The position numbers and the translations under genes are program-made. Below, in pieces: positions 8,438 to 17,703 of a stretch of 64,000 bases of DNA (position 1 is the stretch's first letter; each line of letters opens with the position of its first letter). Source of the DNA: Aliitabrizicola sp041905595 (lineage in GTDB: Bacteria; Pseudomonadota; Alphaproteobacteria; Rhodobacterales; Rhodobacteraceae). The stretch covers positions 62,001 through 126,000 of the forward strand of contig JAYRKT010000006.1 of assembly GCA_041905595.1 (NCBI GenBank), written 5' to 3'. The notes under the pieces were generated by a model, which was not told where the DNA came from, did no database searches, and saw only the letters and a list, made by a program, of their open reading frames with translations.

Positions 8438-9361
8438 TTAAGTTGAGGGTAGGAACGGCTTGCCCAGGCAGGCCGGGGCATTGGCACCGGCGGATTCCCG
8501 GGCCGAGATGAAGGTGAGTGCGACGACGGTCATCAAGTAGGGCATTGCCGCCCAGAAGGGGGATGGCAGGAACGAGAACCCGGCGGCCTTGGCGTAAAGC
8601 TCCAGCGCCATCAGGATCCCGAAGAAATAGGCGCCCAGCAGAAGCCGCCCGGTACGCCAGCCGGCAAAGACCACCAGCGCCAGCGCGATCCAGCCGCGCC
8701 CGGCGGTCATGCGCTCGGCCCACATGGGCGTGATGACCATCGAGAAATAGGCGCCGCCGATCCCGGCCATCGCGCCGCCGAACAGGATCGCGGCCAGCCG
8801 CACCTTCATCACCGAATAGCCGATGGAATGGGCGGAATGGTCGTTCTCGCCCACGGCGCGCAGGATCAGGCCGGCGCGGGTGCGATGCAGGAACCAGGCC
8901 ACGGCCGGAACCATGAACAGCGCGAAATAGACGATCGGCGAGTATCCGAAGATCACCTGAAGATAGGGATGGCGCGCCAGGCCGGCGGGGAAGACCGATC
9001 CGAAGACCGGCACGATCCGCCCGGTAAAGGACAGACCGATAAGCGACGACAGGCCGGTGCCGAAGATCGCCAGTGCCAGTCCGGTCGCGACCTGGTTCGA
9101 GTTCAGTCCCAGCACCAGAACGGCGAAAAGCAGCGAGGCAAGCGCGCCGCCCGCCGCCGCGCCAAGGACGCCCAGCCAGGGGTTGAAGGTGAAGACCGTG
9201 ACGGCGAAACCGGAAATGGCTCCGGTCAGCATCATGCCTTCGACGCCAAGGTTCAGCACGCCCGACTTCTCGACCACCAACTCGCCAAGCGCGGCCAAGA
9301 GGATGGGGGTGGTCAGACCGACGACGGTCATGATTGCGGCGATGACGAAATCCGGGCTCAT
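8438..9361 (-). CDS. ABC transporter permease, BMP/nucleoside type (second permease)
   Basis: Integral membrane protein of 307 residues in the branched-chain/ribose-like permease superfamily (YufQ type). Hydrophobic segments alternate through its whole length, and the N-terminal LGELVVEKSGVLNLGVEGMM motif is diagnostic for the second permease of BMP-type importers. The ATG at 9361 overlaps the stop of the upstream permease by 4 bp. Pairs with the preceding permease to form the channel. Confidence 0.88.
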   Translation of the reverse strand: MSPDFVIAAIMTVVGLTTPILLAALGELVVEKSGVLNLGVEGMMLTGAISGFAVTVFTFNPWLGVLGAAAGGALASLLFAVLVLGLNSNQVATGLALAIFGTGLSSLIGLSFTGRIVPVFGSVFPAGLARHPYLQVIFGYSPIVYFALFMVPAVAWFLHRTRAGLILRAVGENDHSAHSIGYSVMKVRLAAILFGGAMAGIGGAYFSMVITPMWAERMTAGRGWIALALVVFAGWRTGRLLLGAYFFGILMALELYAKAAGFSFLPSPFWAAMPYLMTVVALTFISARESAGANAPACLGKPFLPST

Positions 9362-10446
9362 GCCTTGACCCCTTGTGCGGAGGATGCGCTGCCGACAAGT
9401 CGCACGCGGTAGCGCACGAGGATGTCGCTGGCGAGGATGAAGAACAGCATCATTGCCTGGAAGATGCCGGCGGTGGCGTTGGGGATGTGCACCGTCGTCT
9501 GCGCCACCTGACCGCCGACATAGGTCACTGCCAGCACGATCCCGGCGATCAGGCAGCCGATCGGGTTCAGCCGGCCCAGGAACGACACGATGATCGCGGT
9601 AAAGCCGTAGTTCGACGGGAAGCCCAGGTTGATCGTGCCAAGCGCCCCGGTGAATTCCAGAGCACCCGCCAGCCCCGCCATCGCGCCGCTGATGAGCAGC
9701 GCCAGGATGATCGTGCGTTTTGTGTCGAACCCGCCATAGCGCGCCGCATGCGGGGCCGAACCCACGACACGGATCTGGAAGCCGAAGACCGAGCGCGACA
9801 TCAGTAGCCAGAAGACGAAGGGCAGGATCAGCGCGATGAGCACGCCCAGATGCACAGTCGATCCCGGGAAGAGGATCGGCAGCTCCTGACTGGGTTGCAG
9901 CGGTGCCGTGGCCGGGAAGTTGCGGCCGTTCGGATCCTTCCAAGGCCCGCCGACCAGATAGGCCAGCACCTGGAACGCGACATAGACGAGCATCAGGCTG
10001 GTCAGGATCTCGTTCACGCCGTAGCGCGTGCGCAGGACCGCCGGGATCCAGGCCCAGGCCATGCCGCCGATGATTCCGGCCACGATCATCACCAGCACGA
10101 CGAGCGGCCCGCCTGCCGTGCCGGCGGCAATCCCGACTCCGGCGGCGCAAAGCGCGCCGATGATGTATTGGCCCTCGGCCCCGATGTTCCATACCTGCGC
10201 GCGGTTTCCGACCGACAGGCCAAGCGCGATGATGATGAGCGGCGCCGCCTTCACCGCCACGTCCTGCCATTTGTAGCTGGCCAGAAGCGGCGTCAGGAAA
10301 ATGTCGATCACCGCGCGGAAGCCGTTGATGCCCAAGAGATCGAAGACGATCATGCCGATGAACATGGTCAGCAGCACCGAGGCGACCGGCGTCACGAACA
10401 GCATCAGCGTGCTGGGCTCGGGCCGTTTCTCAAGCTTGATGCGCAT
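9358..10446 (-). CDS. ABC transporter permease, BMP/nucleoside type (first permease)
   Basis: Membrane protein of about 362 residues, the YufP-type partner permease. It contains the GNRAQVWNIGAEGQY motif that marks this subunit and multiple hydrophobic helices. The ATG at 10446 (MRIKLEKRP) overlaps the 3' end of the ATPase gene by 17 bp; an upstream in-frame candidate at 10470 would overlap more and seems less likely. Coupled to the next permease by a 4-bp overlap. Confidence 0.87.
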   Translation of the reverse strand: MRIKLEKRPEPSTLMLFVTPVASVLLTMFIGMIVFDLLGINGFRAVIDIFLTPLLASYKWQDVAVKAAPLIIIALGLSVGNRAQVWNIGAEGQYIIGALCAAGVGIAAGTAGGPLVVLVMIVAGIIGGMAWAWIPAVLRTRYGVNEILTSLMLVYVAFQVLAYLVGGPWKDPNGRNFPATAPLQPSQELPILFPGSTVHLGVLIALILPFVFWLLMSRSVFGFQIRVVGSAPHAARYGGFDTKRTIILALLISGAMAGLAGALEFTGALGTINLGFPSNYGFTAIIVSFLGRLNPIGCLIAGIVLAVTYVGGQVAQTTVHIPNATAGIFQAMMLFFILASDILVRYRVRLVGSASSAQGVKA

Positions 10447-11998
10447 GGATATGTCCCTCTGCGACCGCAACTTCGGCAGCGGTCGTCTGACCGTGGATGC
10501 CGCCCATCAGCAGGCCGATGTCCTCGATATTTGCTTCGGCCACCTTCATCGGCGGCGAGAGATGCCCGCCATTGATGACGGCAAGCGTGTCGCAAAGCGC
10601 CAGAAGCTCGTCGAGGTCCTGGCTGATGACGACGATGGCGGAACCGCTCGCCGCCAGATCGACCAGCGCCTGGTGGATCGCCGCCGCCGCCCCCGCATCC
10701 ACACCCCAGGTCGGCTGACTGACGACCAGCACGGTGGGTTTCTGCAGGATCTCGCGGCCCATGATGAACTTCTGCAGGTTGCCGCCCGAAAGCGATCCCG
10801 CAAACGCACCCGGCCCGGTCGCCTTGACGGCAAAGCTGGCGATCACCTCGCCGGCATAGGTCCGCGCCGCCCCGGCGTCGATCAGCCCGCCCTTGACCAT
10901 GCCGAGCCGGTCGCGCGCCGTCAGCACCGCATTGTCGGACAGGGTAAAGTCCGGCACGGCGGCATGGCCGTTGCGTTCCTCCGGCACGGCGGCAAGGCCG
11001 GTGCCACGCCGATCGCGGGTAGTCATCCGACCGACCTTTACACCGTCCACGCGCACGGCATCGGCGCGGTCGGTCGGAACCTCGCCCGACAGCGCCAGCA
11101 GCAGTTCGTTCTGGCCATTCCCCGCCACCCCTGCGATGCCGAAGATTTCTCCTGCGCGCACGGTCAGGGAGATGTCCTTGAGCGAGGTGCCGAAATGGTC
11201 GGTCGTCGCCACCGACAGGCCCGAGACCTCGAGCCGCGGCTTGCCGAACTCCGCCCCCGGCTGGCGCTGGATGTCCTTGAGGTTGCCGCCGATCATCTTC
11301 TCGGCCATGGACCGCGAGGTTTCGACCCGCGGATCGCAGGTATCGACCAGCTTTCCGCCGCGCAGGATGGTGGCGTTTTCGCACAAGGCCTTGATTTCAT
11401 GCAGCTTGTGGCTGATGTAGAGGATCGAGCAGCCTTCCGCCGCGAGCTTTCTCAGCACGACGAAAAGCTGGTCCACCTCCTGTGGCGTCAGAACCGAGGT
11501 CGGCTCGTCCATGATGAGGAGGTTGGGGTTCAAGAGCAGCGCGCGGACGATCTCGATGCGCTGGCGCTCGCCCACCGACAGGGTCGAGACGATGCGGCGC
11601 GGTTCCAGCTTCAGCCCGTAATGCTGCATCACCTCGCGGATCTTCGCCTCGAGCTCGCGCTGCGGGATCGTCGCATCCATGCCGAGCGCGATGTTTTCCA
11701 GCACCGTCATCGCCTCGAAGAGCGAGAAGTGCTGGAACACCATGCCGATACCCAGCTTGCGTGCCGCCTTGGGGTTGGCGATCGTCACCGGCTCGCCGTT
11801 CCAGCGGATGGTGCCGGCATCGGGTTGCATGATGCCGTAGATCATCTTGACCAGCGTCGACTTGCCGGCGCCGTTTTCGCCGAGCAGGGCGTGGATCTCG
11901 CCCGGTCCGACCGAGAAGCTGACCTGATCGTTGGCCAGAACGCCGGGAAAGCGCTTGGTGATGCCGGTCAAGGCCAGACGGGGAACGGAAGAGGACAT
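10430..11998 (-). CDS. ABC transporter ATP-binding protein with two ATPase domains (BMP/nucleoside type)
   Basis: A 522-residue tandem ATPase. The first domain has Walker A GENGAGKST, signature LSVGERQRIEI and Walker B LLIMDEP. The second has a degenerate Walker A-like GVAGNGQNE, the signature LSGGNLQKFIMGRE and an altered Walker B (TVLVVSQPTWGVD). This asymmetry is normal for the RbsA/YufO class, where only one site is fully catalytic. Start taken at the ATG at 11998 (MSSSVPRLALTG); the frame is open further upstream but with no family resemblance. First gene of the importer operon. Confidence 0.88.
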   Translation of the reverse strand: MSSSVPRLALTGITKRFPGVLANDQVSFSVGPGEIHALLGENGAGKSTLVKMIYGIMQPDAGTIRWNGEPVTIANPKAARKLGIGMVFQHFSLFEAMTVLENIALGMDATIPQRELEAKIREVMQHYGLKLEPRRIVSTLSVGERQRIEIVRALLLNPNLLIMDEPTSVLTPQEVDQLFVVLRKLAAEGCSILYISHKLHEIKALCENATILRGGKLVDTCDPRVETSRSMAEKMIGGNLKDIQRQPGAEFGKPRLEVSGLSVATTDHFGTSLKDISLTVRAGEIFGIAGVAGNGQNELLLALSGEVPTDRADAVRVDGVKVGRMTTRDRRGTGLAAVPEERNGHAAVPDFTLSDNAVLTARDRLGMVKGGLIDAGAARTYAGEVIASFAVKATGPGAFAGSLSGGNLQKFIMGREILQKPTVLVVSQPTWGVDAGAAAAIHQALVDLAASGSAIVVISQDLDELLALCDTLAVINGGHLSPPMKVAEANIEDIGLLMGGIHGQTTAAEVAVAEGHIHAHQA

Positions 11999-12628
11999 CG
12001 GCACTCCGTCAGTTGGTGATGCTTGCAGGTTCGCGCTGCAGTCTGCGCGCGTTTGCCCGGTTGAGTAGGCGCACGCCCTTTGAAGCAGCTTCAACAATTG
12101 GCAAGGTAATTGCCCGGCACATGTCCGGGCCCAGCCCCTTCATCGGGTCCATCATCCCCAACCCCCTGTTGTCCACCAGCCCCGACGTTGACCGCCGGTG
12201 ATCTGCAGCAGATCCCGTCTTGCCCCGAAGGCTAGACCGGAAGTCCCGCAGCCCACAAGCGATTCAGCGGGCAAGTGCCGGAATATTCGGCAGCTCTTGC
12301 GGATAGGGGGAAGCCCCCGATTTCGCGATGCTTTCCCCATCAGAAAAAGAGGGTGTGCCCGATCTTCCGCCGGTCAGATCCAGCCAAGTGACGGGACCGC
12401 AAGCATTTTCTGTCGGCCTCCTGGTTTCTGGCGGGCAAGGCGCAAGGCGGGGCGTCGCTGCTGTCTCCGCCGCGACATTCCGCCATTGTGCATAACATTG
12501 CGCGCGATTGCCGAATTTCTGGGCGCGCCACGAATTGGCGTGTCCTGTCCGGCCGGCGGGGTGGCTTGTGCAAAGGCAAAAAAGGTCCGAGGTTCCTGCA
12601 AAGCCCGCATAGCGAAGGAGTCCCGTCC
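11999..12628. other. 630-bp divergent intergenic region without a recognisable gene
   Basis: Separates the importer operon (leftward) from the deaminase (rightward) and must hold both promoters. Several open frames cross it but have no family resemblance and overlap one another. I looked for purine or guanidine riboswitch-like folds, tRNA and clear operators by eye and saw none that I can support. GAAGGAG just before 12629 is the ribosome site of the deaminase. Confidence 0.5.
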
Positions 12629-13111
12629 ATGACCGCCAAAGACCTGGATCACGTCGCGTTCCTGCGTCTCGCCATCGAGGAAAGCCGCAAGGCGCGTGAA
12701 AACGGGGTGCATCCCTTCGCCTCGATCCTTGTGGGGCCCGATGGCGAGGTGCTGATGACCCAGCACAATGCCTACATGCCTGACCATGACATGACCGGCC
12801 ATGCCGAGCGCGTGCTGATGACCCGCGCCTCGACCACGCTGCCAATGGAGCTTCTGAAGGAATGCACCATCTACACTTCGGCCGAACCCTGCGCGATGTG
12901 CGCAGGCGCGATCTACTGGACCGGGCTGAAGCGGGTGGTCTACGGCCTGTCCGAGCATGACTTGAAGGGGATCACCGGCAACCACCCCGAGAACCCGACG
13001 CTCGACCTTCCCTGCCGCGTCGTCTTCGCCGCGGGCCAGCGCCAGGTCGAAGTCATCGGCCCGATGCTGGAGGACGAGGCGGCGGCGGTGCATGAGGGGG
13101 TCTGGGGGTAG
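12629..13111 (+). CDS. Nucleoside/guanine deaminase-like zinc enzyme (CDA fold)
   Basis: Cytidine-deaminase-like protein of 160 residues. The zinc/catalytic motif HAE is at residues 58-60 (H58 binds zinc, E60 is the proton shuttle) and the second motif PCAMC supplies C88 and C91. The sequence is close in type to guanine deaminase and the tRNA adenosine deaminase group; the surrounding nucleobase importer and cytosine deaminase favour a free base or nucleoside substrate over tRNA (inference). Start chosen at the ATG at 12629, which has GAAGGAG upstream. Confidence 0.82.
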   Translation: MTAKDLDHVAFLRLAIEESRKARENGVHPFASILVGPDGEVLMTQHNAYMPDHDMTGHAERVLMTRASTTLPMELLKECTIYTSAEPCAMCAGAIYWTGLKRVVYGLSEHDLKGITGNHPENPTLDLPCRVVFAAGQRQVEVIGPMLEDEAAAVHEGVWG

Positions 13112-13156
13112 GGGCCGCGGTGCGGGCGCCCTGGTGCTGGTGAAAGCGCTACTTCA

Positions 13157-13642
13157 ATGATCCTGCATTCCAATATCCATATCCTTCTGCCGAAGGAACG
13201 GCTGGACTATTTCGATAGCCGCTCGATCCGTCTTCCCGTCACGCTCTCGGCGCTTGAGGCGTGGAACCTGATGATGGACCGGCCGCTGCCGTTGATGCAG
13301 ACCGCCTTCCGGTTGCGCGATGCGATCTCGGCCCGATTCGGCGTCAAGAGGATCGGCGGCTTCACGGGTCAGAGACGCAGCAGCGTCGCGATGGGTGATC
13401 ACCTCGACTTCTTTCTCGTCGAGTATGCTGCACCGGATGTGCTGGTGCTGACCGAGCGTGATCGACATCTCGACGTGATGACCTGTGTCTCGGCCAGCGA
13501 CGGGCTGCTGACGATCACCTCTTCGGTCGTGACCCACAACCTTTTCGGCAGGCTCTACATGGTTCCAGTCGGGCTCGCCCACAAGCTGATCGTCTCGACC
13601 ATGCTGCGCCGGCTGGACCGCGGGCTGCGCAAGGCAGACTAG
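13157..13642 (+). CDS. DUF2867 family protein
   Basis: A 161-residue protein resembling the DUF2867 family, of unknown function. It begins MILHSNIHILLPKERLDYFD and has a compact alpha/beta pattern without signal peptide or membrane segment. A conserved-looking SSVVTHNLFGRLYMVPV stretch near residues 115-140 suits an SRPBCC-like small-molecule binding fold, but that is a guess. It lies 45 bp after the deaminase on the same strand and may be cotranscribed. It converges on methionine aminopeptidase with 6 bp between stops. Confidence 0.7.
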   Translation: MILHSNIHILLPKERLDYFDSRSIRLPVTLSALEAWNLMMDRPLPLMQTAFRLRDAISARFGVKRIGGFTGQRRSSVAMGDHLDFFLVEYAAPDVLVLTERDRHLDVMTCVSASDGLLTITSSVVTHNLFGRLYMVPVGLAHKLIVSTMLRRLDRGLRKAD

Positions 13643-13648
13643 CCGGCT

Positions 13649-14395
13649 TCAACCCGGCAGCGTGAGAATGATCGGCCCGGCCTCGGTCGCAACTACGGTG
13701 TGCTCATACTGGACCGCCGCGGCGCGGGGTTCGCTGTAAAGCGTCCAGCCGTCGTCGCCCTCGACCGCCCAATGCCCGCCCCGCGACAGGAAGGGCTCGA
13801 CGGTCAGGACAAGGCCGCGATGGATCGGGCGGCGGTCGCGGTTGGGCCAGGTGGCGACCTCTGCCGGCTCCTCATGCAGCGCGCGGCCGACGCCGTGGCT
13901 GGCGAGGTTGCGGATCAGGGTGTAGCCGCGCGCCTTCGCAAAGCTGCCGATCGCCGTGCCGATGCCGGACAGCGGCCGGCCGGGGCGGACCTGCGCGATG
14001 CCCAGCTGCATCGCGCGGCGGCCGTCGCGGCAGAGGCGCTCCAGTGCCGGGCGCATCGGGCCAAGGCGGAAGGTCGCGCCAGTATCGGCGAAATAGCCGT
14101 TCTTGCTGGCCGAGACGTCGATATTGACCAGATCGCCCGTCTGCAGGACCCGCTGGCCGGGAATGCCATGCGCGATCTCTTCGTTGACGCTGATGCAGGT
14201 CGCACCCGGAAAGCCATAGGTCGCCTCGGGGGCTGATTGCGCGCCTTCACGTTCCAGATAGGCGCGGCCGATCCGGTCGAGATCGGCGGTAGTCATGCCG
14301 GGCTCCACCGCCTTCGCCATGGCCTGCATGGTGTTGGCGACGATGCGGCCGATCGCCTTCAGCCCGTCGAGTTCGTCCGCATTGCTGATGGTCAT
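13649..14395 (-). CDS. map: Type I methionine aminopeptidase
   Basis: Cytosolic metallopeptidase of 248 residues that removes the N-terminal Met from new proteins. All five metal ligands are visible: D93, D104, H167, E200 and E231, with substrate-binding H76. Length matches type Ia enzymes without an extension. The ATG at 14395 overlaps the cytosine deaminase stop by 4 bp, so it is coupled to a catabolic gene. That is unusual for a housekeeping enzyme; it is probably a second copy, perhaps specialised, but other copies in the genome cannot be seen here. Confidence 0.9.
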   Translation of the reverse strand: MTISNADELDGLKAIGRIVANTMQAMAKAVEPGMTTADLDRIGRAYLEREGAQSAPEATYGFPGATCISVNEEIAHGIPGQRVLQTGDLVNIDVSASKNGYFADTGATFRLGPMRPALERLCRDGRRAMQLGIAQVRPGRPLSGIGTAIGSFAKARGYTLIRNLASHGVGRALHEEPAEVATWPNRDRRPIHRGLVLTVEPFLSRGGHWAVEGDDGWTLYSEPRAAAVQYEHTVVATEAGPIILTLPG

Positions 14396-15690
14396 CCGTT
14401 CCCCCGCACCGGCGCATGGTCCACGCTGCCGTCGATCCTGACTGGCCGCCCCTCCAGCGCCAGCGCGGTGATGCGCGGGGCCGTGCGGGCGATCACCCTT
14501 CCGCGCTTGATGACGGCAAGCCGCACCGGCTTCAGCCGCAGCGCCTCGGCCGGGTCGCGGGCCTGCAGCACGACGAGGTCGGCGTTGCAGCCCTTGGCAA
14601 GACCGTAGCCCTCCAGCCCCATGGCCTTGGCCGAGTTCACCGTCAGCGCGTCGAAGATGCGCCGCTTGTCCTCGACCCCGGCCATCTGGGCGACGTGGAT
14701 CGCCATGTGACCGACCTCGAGCATGTCGCCCGAGCCCATCGAATACCACGGGTCCATCACGCAATCATGGCCGAAGGCCACGTTCAGCCCCGCCGCCATC
14801 AACTCGCGCACCCGGGTCATGCCGCGCCGCTTGGGGTAGGTGTCGTGGCGGCCCTGTAGCATGATGTTGATGAGCGGGTTCGGAATGACGTGCATCTGCG
14901 CCTCCGCCATCAGCGGGATCAGCTTCGAGACATAGTAGTTGTCCATCGAATGCATCGAGGTCAGGTGCGACCCCGCCACGCGCCCCTGCAACCCGAAGCG
15001 CACGGTCTGCGCCGCCAGCGTCTCGACATGGCGGCTCATGGGGTCGTCCGTCTCGTCGCAATGCATGTCCACCGGCAGCCCCCGGTCGGCGGCGATCCGG
15101 CACAGCGCCTCGACCGAGGCGCGGCCATCCTCCATCGTGCGTTCGAAATGCGGGATGCCGCCGACGATGTTCACGCCCATGTCGAGCGCGCGGTCCAGCG
15201 CCTTGACGCCATGGGGGGCGCGGAAGTAGCCGTCCTGCGGGAAGGCGACGAGTTGCAGGTCGATATAGGGTTTCACCCGCGCCTGCACCTCGAGCAGCGC
15301 CTCGGCGGTGACAAGGCGCGGATCGCTGGTGTCGACATGGCTGCGGATCGCCAGAAGGCCCTGCGACACGGCGAGGTCGCAGTAGCGTAGTGCCCGTTCG
15401 ACGAGTTCTTCCTTCGTCACGATCTGGCGAAGTTCGCCCCAGAGCGCGATCCCTTCCAGCAGCGTGCCCGAGACGTTCATCCGCGGCAGGCCGAGCGACA
15501 GGGTCGCGTCCATGTGGAAATGCGGATCGACGAACGGCGGGCTGACCAGCCGCCCGGTCGCGTCGATCGCCTCGCCGGCTTCGGCGGTGATCCCCGCTTC
15601 CACGGCGGCGATGCGTCCGTCCTTGATGGCGATGTCGATGCCTTCCCGACCATCGGGGAGGGTGGCGTGCTTCACGATCAGGTCGTACAT
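14392..15690 (-). CDS. codA: Cytosine deaminase (amidohydrolase superfamily)
   Basis: A 432-residue TIM-barrel amidohydrolase that converts cytosine to uracil and ammonia. Metal and catalytic residues align with E. coli CodA: H57 and H59 (HFH), H210 with E213 in HCDETDD, H242, and D309 in GHDCVMDPWY. The NPLINIMLQGRHDTYPKRRG stretch is characteristic. Start at the ATG at 15690 (MYDLIVKHA). Related isocytosine or creatinine deaminases share the fold, so substrate is probable rather than proven. With the nucleobase importer it forms a uptake and deamination set. Confidence 0.85.
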   Translation of the reverse strand: MYDLIVKHATLPDGREGIDIAIKDGRIAAVEAGITAEAGEAIDATGRLVSPPFVDPHFHMDATLSLGLPRMNVSGTLLEGIALWGELRQIVTKEELVERALRYCDLAVSQGLLAIRSHVDTSDPRLVTAEALLEVQARVKPYIDLQLVAFPQDGYFRAPHGVKALDRALDMGVNIVGGIPHFERTMEDGRASVEALCRIAADRGLPVDMHCDETDDPMSRHVETLAAQTVRFGLQGRVAGSHLTSMHSMDNYYVSKLIPLMAEAQMHVIPNPLINIMLQGRHDTYPKRRGMTRVRELMAAGLNVAFGHDCVMDPWYSMGSGDMLEVGHMAIHVAQMAGVEDKRRIFDALTVNSAKAMGLEGYGLAKGCNADLVVLQARDPAEALRLKPVRLAVIKRGRVIARTAPRITALALEGRPVRIDGSVDHAPVRGNG

Positions 15691-15758
15691 GGCGTGACTT
15701 CCGGGCATTGGGGATCGCGACAGTCGTTCACGCTTCCCCGTCCAGCGTCAAGCATTGG

Positions 15759-16571
15759 TCAGCGGGCGATCAGCACCTCGATCCCGCGCCGCTCGAACTC
15801 TTTGGCGTCGGCATCGGAAATCCCGTCATCGGTGATGAAAGAGTGCAGCACCTCCAGCGAGCCGAGCCGCGTGAAGGAGGATTTGTTGATCTTGGAGGAA
15901 TCCGCGACGAGGTAGACATGCGAGGCCGCCTTGATCATCGCCTCCTTCAGCTGGAGGTCCGCGAAGCTCGGATAGGTCAGGCCCGCATCCAGCGCGACGC
16001 CGGCCGTGGCGAGGAACAGCTTGCCTGCGAAGATGTTGCGGAAATACTCGACCGAGCTGTCGCCCGACAGCGACAGCGTCGGCGCCTTGAACTGGCCACC
16101 CGGCATGTGGATGGCAAAGCCCGGCACTGCGCCGAGGATCAGGGCGATGTTCAAGGCGTTGGTGATGACGGTGAGGTTCTTCTTAGTCACGAGTCGGGTG
16201 GCGATTTCGGTCGTCGTTGTTCCGGCATCGAGGATCAACGTCTCGCCATCCACGACCAGGCTGGCCGCCAGCGCGCCGATCTTGCGCTTTCGGTCCATGT
16301 TCTCCTGATGGTGGAGCGTCATCGACCCGACCTGCGCCGGGACCGAATTGAGGAACGCCCCGCCATGTTCGCGGGTGATGGCGCCCTCCATCTCCAGCCG
16401 TTCCAGGTCCTGCCGGATCGTCGCCTCGGAGACCTGGAAGGCGGCGGCGAGTTCGCGGACGCGGGCCGACCCTTCCTCCTGGATCCATTCGAGGATGCGG
16501 CGGCGGCGCGGCTCGGACAAGAGGCCGACACGGGACTCTTCGCGGTCGAGGGCGGCTGGTCTCTGTTGCAC
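15759..16571 (-). CDS. DeoR/GlpR family transcriptional regulator
   Basis: About 270 residues. N-terminal DeoR helix-turn-helix (about residues 20-75: RRRRILEWIQEEG, VSEATIRQDLERLE) followed by the DeoRC sugar-phosphate sensor domain containing LDAGTTTTEIA. The start is a GTG at 16571 with a weak AGGAC upstream. It is the last gene of the sugar importer operon and probably represses it, responding to a phosphorylated sugar from the FGGY kinase pathway (inference). Repeated TTTCGA boxes in the divergent promoter at 20939-21279 are candidate targets. Confidence 0.88.
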   Translation of the reverse strand: MQQRPAALDREESRVGLLSEPRRRRILEWIQEEGSARVRELAAAFQVSEATIRQDLERLEMEGAITREHGGAFLNSVPAQVGSMTLHHQENMDRKRKIGALAASLVVDGETLILDAGTTTTEIATRLVTKKNLTVITNALNIALILGAVPGFAIHMPGGQFKAPTLSLSGDSSVEYFRNIFAGKLFLATAGVALDAGLTYPSFADLQLKEAMIKAASHVYLVADSSKINKSSFTRLGSLEVLHSFITDDGISDADAKEFERRGIEVLIAR

Positions 16572-16644
16572 GGGTCCTGTCCTGCTGTCCCTTGGCTGTG
16601 GGCTGTCCGCGATCCTAGTCGTTTTGGGTCTTGCGGCAATGCCC

Positions 16645-17703
16645 CTAGCGTCCGGCCGCCGCCTCCTGTTGCAGGGCGACCCGCGCCTGCAGCTTCTGCT
16701 GGGCCTGGTCGATGACCACGGCGGCGATGATCACGACGCCCTTGATGACCGTCTGCCAGAAGGAGGAGACCCCCATCATGATAAGCCCGTCCGACAGGAT
16801 GCCGATCACGAAGGCGCCGATGATGGTGCCGCCGATCCGCCCGCGCCCGCCCGACATCGAGGTGCCGCCGAGGACCGCCGCCGCGATGGCGTTCAGCTCG
16901 AAGGTCTCGCCCGTCGCCGGGTGGCTGGCCTGCAGCTGCGAGGCGATGATGAGGCCGACCAGCGCCGCGCAGAAGCCCGAGAACATGTAGACGAACATCT
17001 TCACCCGGTTGACCTTGACCCCCGAAAGGGCCGCACCGCGCTCGTTCCCGCCAACGGCGTAGATGTGCCGCCCTAGCGGCGTGCGGCGCGAGATGTAGGA
17101 GGCAAGAAGCCCGACCGCGACCAGCATCCAGATCAGCACCGGAATGCCAAGGAGCGTGCCCGTACCGATGAAGGCGAACGTGTCCGACCCGTAGTCGGGA
17201 TTGCCGTTCAGGTTCGGAAATGTCCGACCGCCCGAGGAGAGGAGCGCGGCACCCCGCGCGACATAGAGCGTGCCGAGCGTGGCGATAAAGGGCGCGACGT
17301 TCAGTCTCGTGATGAGCAGCCCGTTGACGGTGCCGACGAAGATGCCAACCAGCACGGTGATGAGGCTGATCTCGAAGGTGTTGAACTGGATCGACCAGCC
17401 CATCCCGGGATCGATGCCGTACAGCACCAGCCATCCCGCCACCATCGCGCAAAGCCCGACGATGGAGCCGACCGAAAGGTCGATCCCGCCGGTGATGATG
17501 ACGAAGGTCATCCCGATGGCGAGGAAGGCATTCAGCGCCACATGCTTGGTCACGATGACGGCGTTGGCCGCGGTCAGGAAGTTCGGCGCCATCACCGAGA
17601 AGAAACCAAGGACGAGGATCAGCGCGACGAAGGTTCTGAGCCTGAGGAGCAGGAGCAGGCCAGACGAAGAAGAGGGCGCGGCAGCGGGGGCGATCGCGGT
17701 CAT
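16645..17703 (-). CDS. Ribose-type sugar ABC transporter permease
   Basis: RbsC-like membrane protein of 352 residues with about eight to ten hydrophobic segments and the family motifs GMTFVIITGGIDLSVGS and LGGTSMSGGRG. N terminus MTAIAPAAAPSS is cytoplasmic. The ATG at 17703 overlaps the stop of a 22-residue frame that occupies the gap to the ATPase gene; the gap appears to have been made by a repeat insertion (see 17696-17771). Works with the ATPase and binding protein of the same operon. Confidence 0.9.
   Translation of the reverse strand: MTAIAPAAAPSSSSGLLLLLRLRTFVALILVLGFFSVMAPNFLTAANAVIVTKHVALNAFLAIGMTFVIITGGIDLSVGSIVGLCAMVAGWLVLYGIDPGMGWSIQFNTFEISLITVLVGIFVGTVNGLLITRLNVAPFIATLGTLYVARGAALLSSGGRTFPNLNGNPDYGSDTFAFIGTGTLLGIPVLIWMLVAVGLLASYISRRTPLGRHIYAVGGNERGAALSGVKVNRVKMFVYMFSGFCAALVGLIIASQLQASHPATGETFELNAIAAAVLGGTSMSGGRGRIGGTIIGAFVIGILSDGLIMMGVSSFWQTVIKGVVIIAAVVIDQAQQKLQARVALQQEAAAGR

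Noticed and set aside
11999..12628. Purine-type riboswitch before the nucleobase genes
   Set aside because: No convincing conserved core or paired loops seen by eye on either strand; a covariance-model scan would be needed to exclude it.
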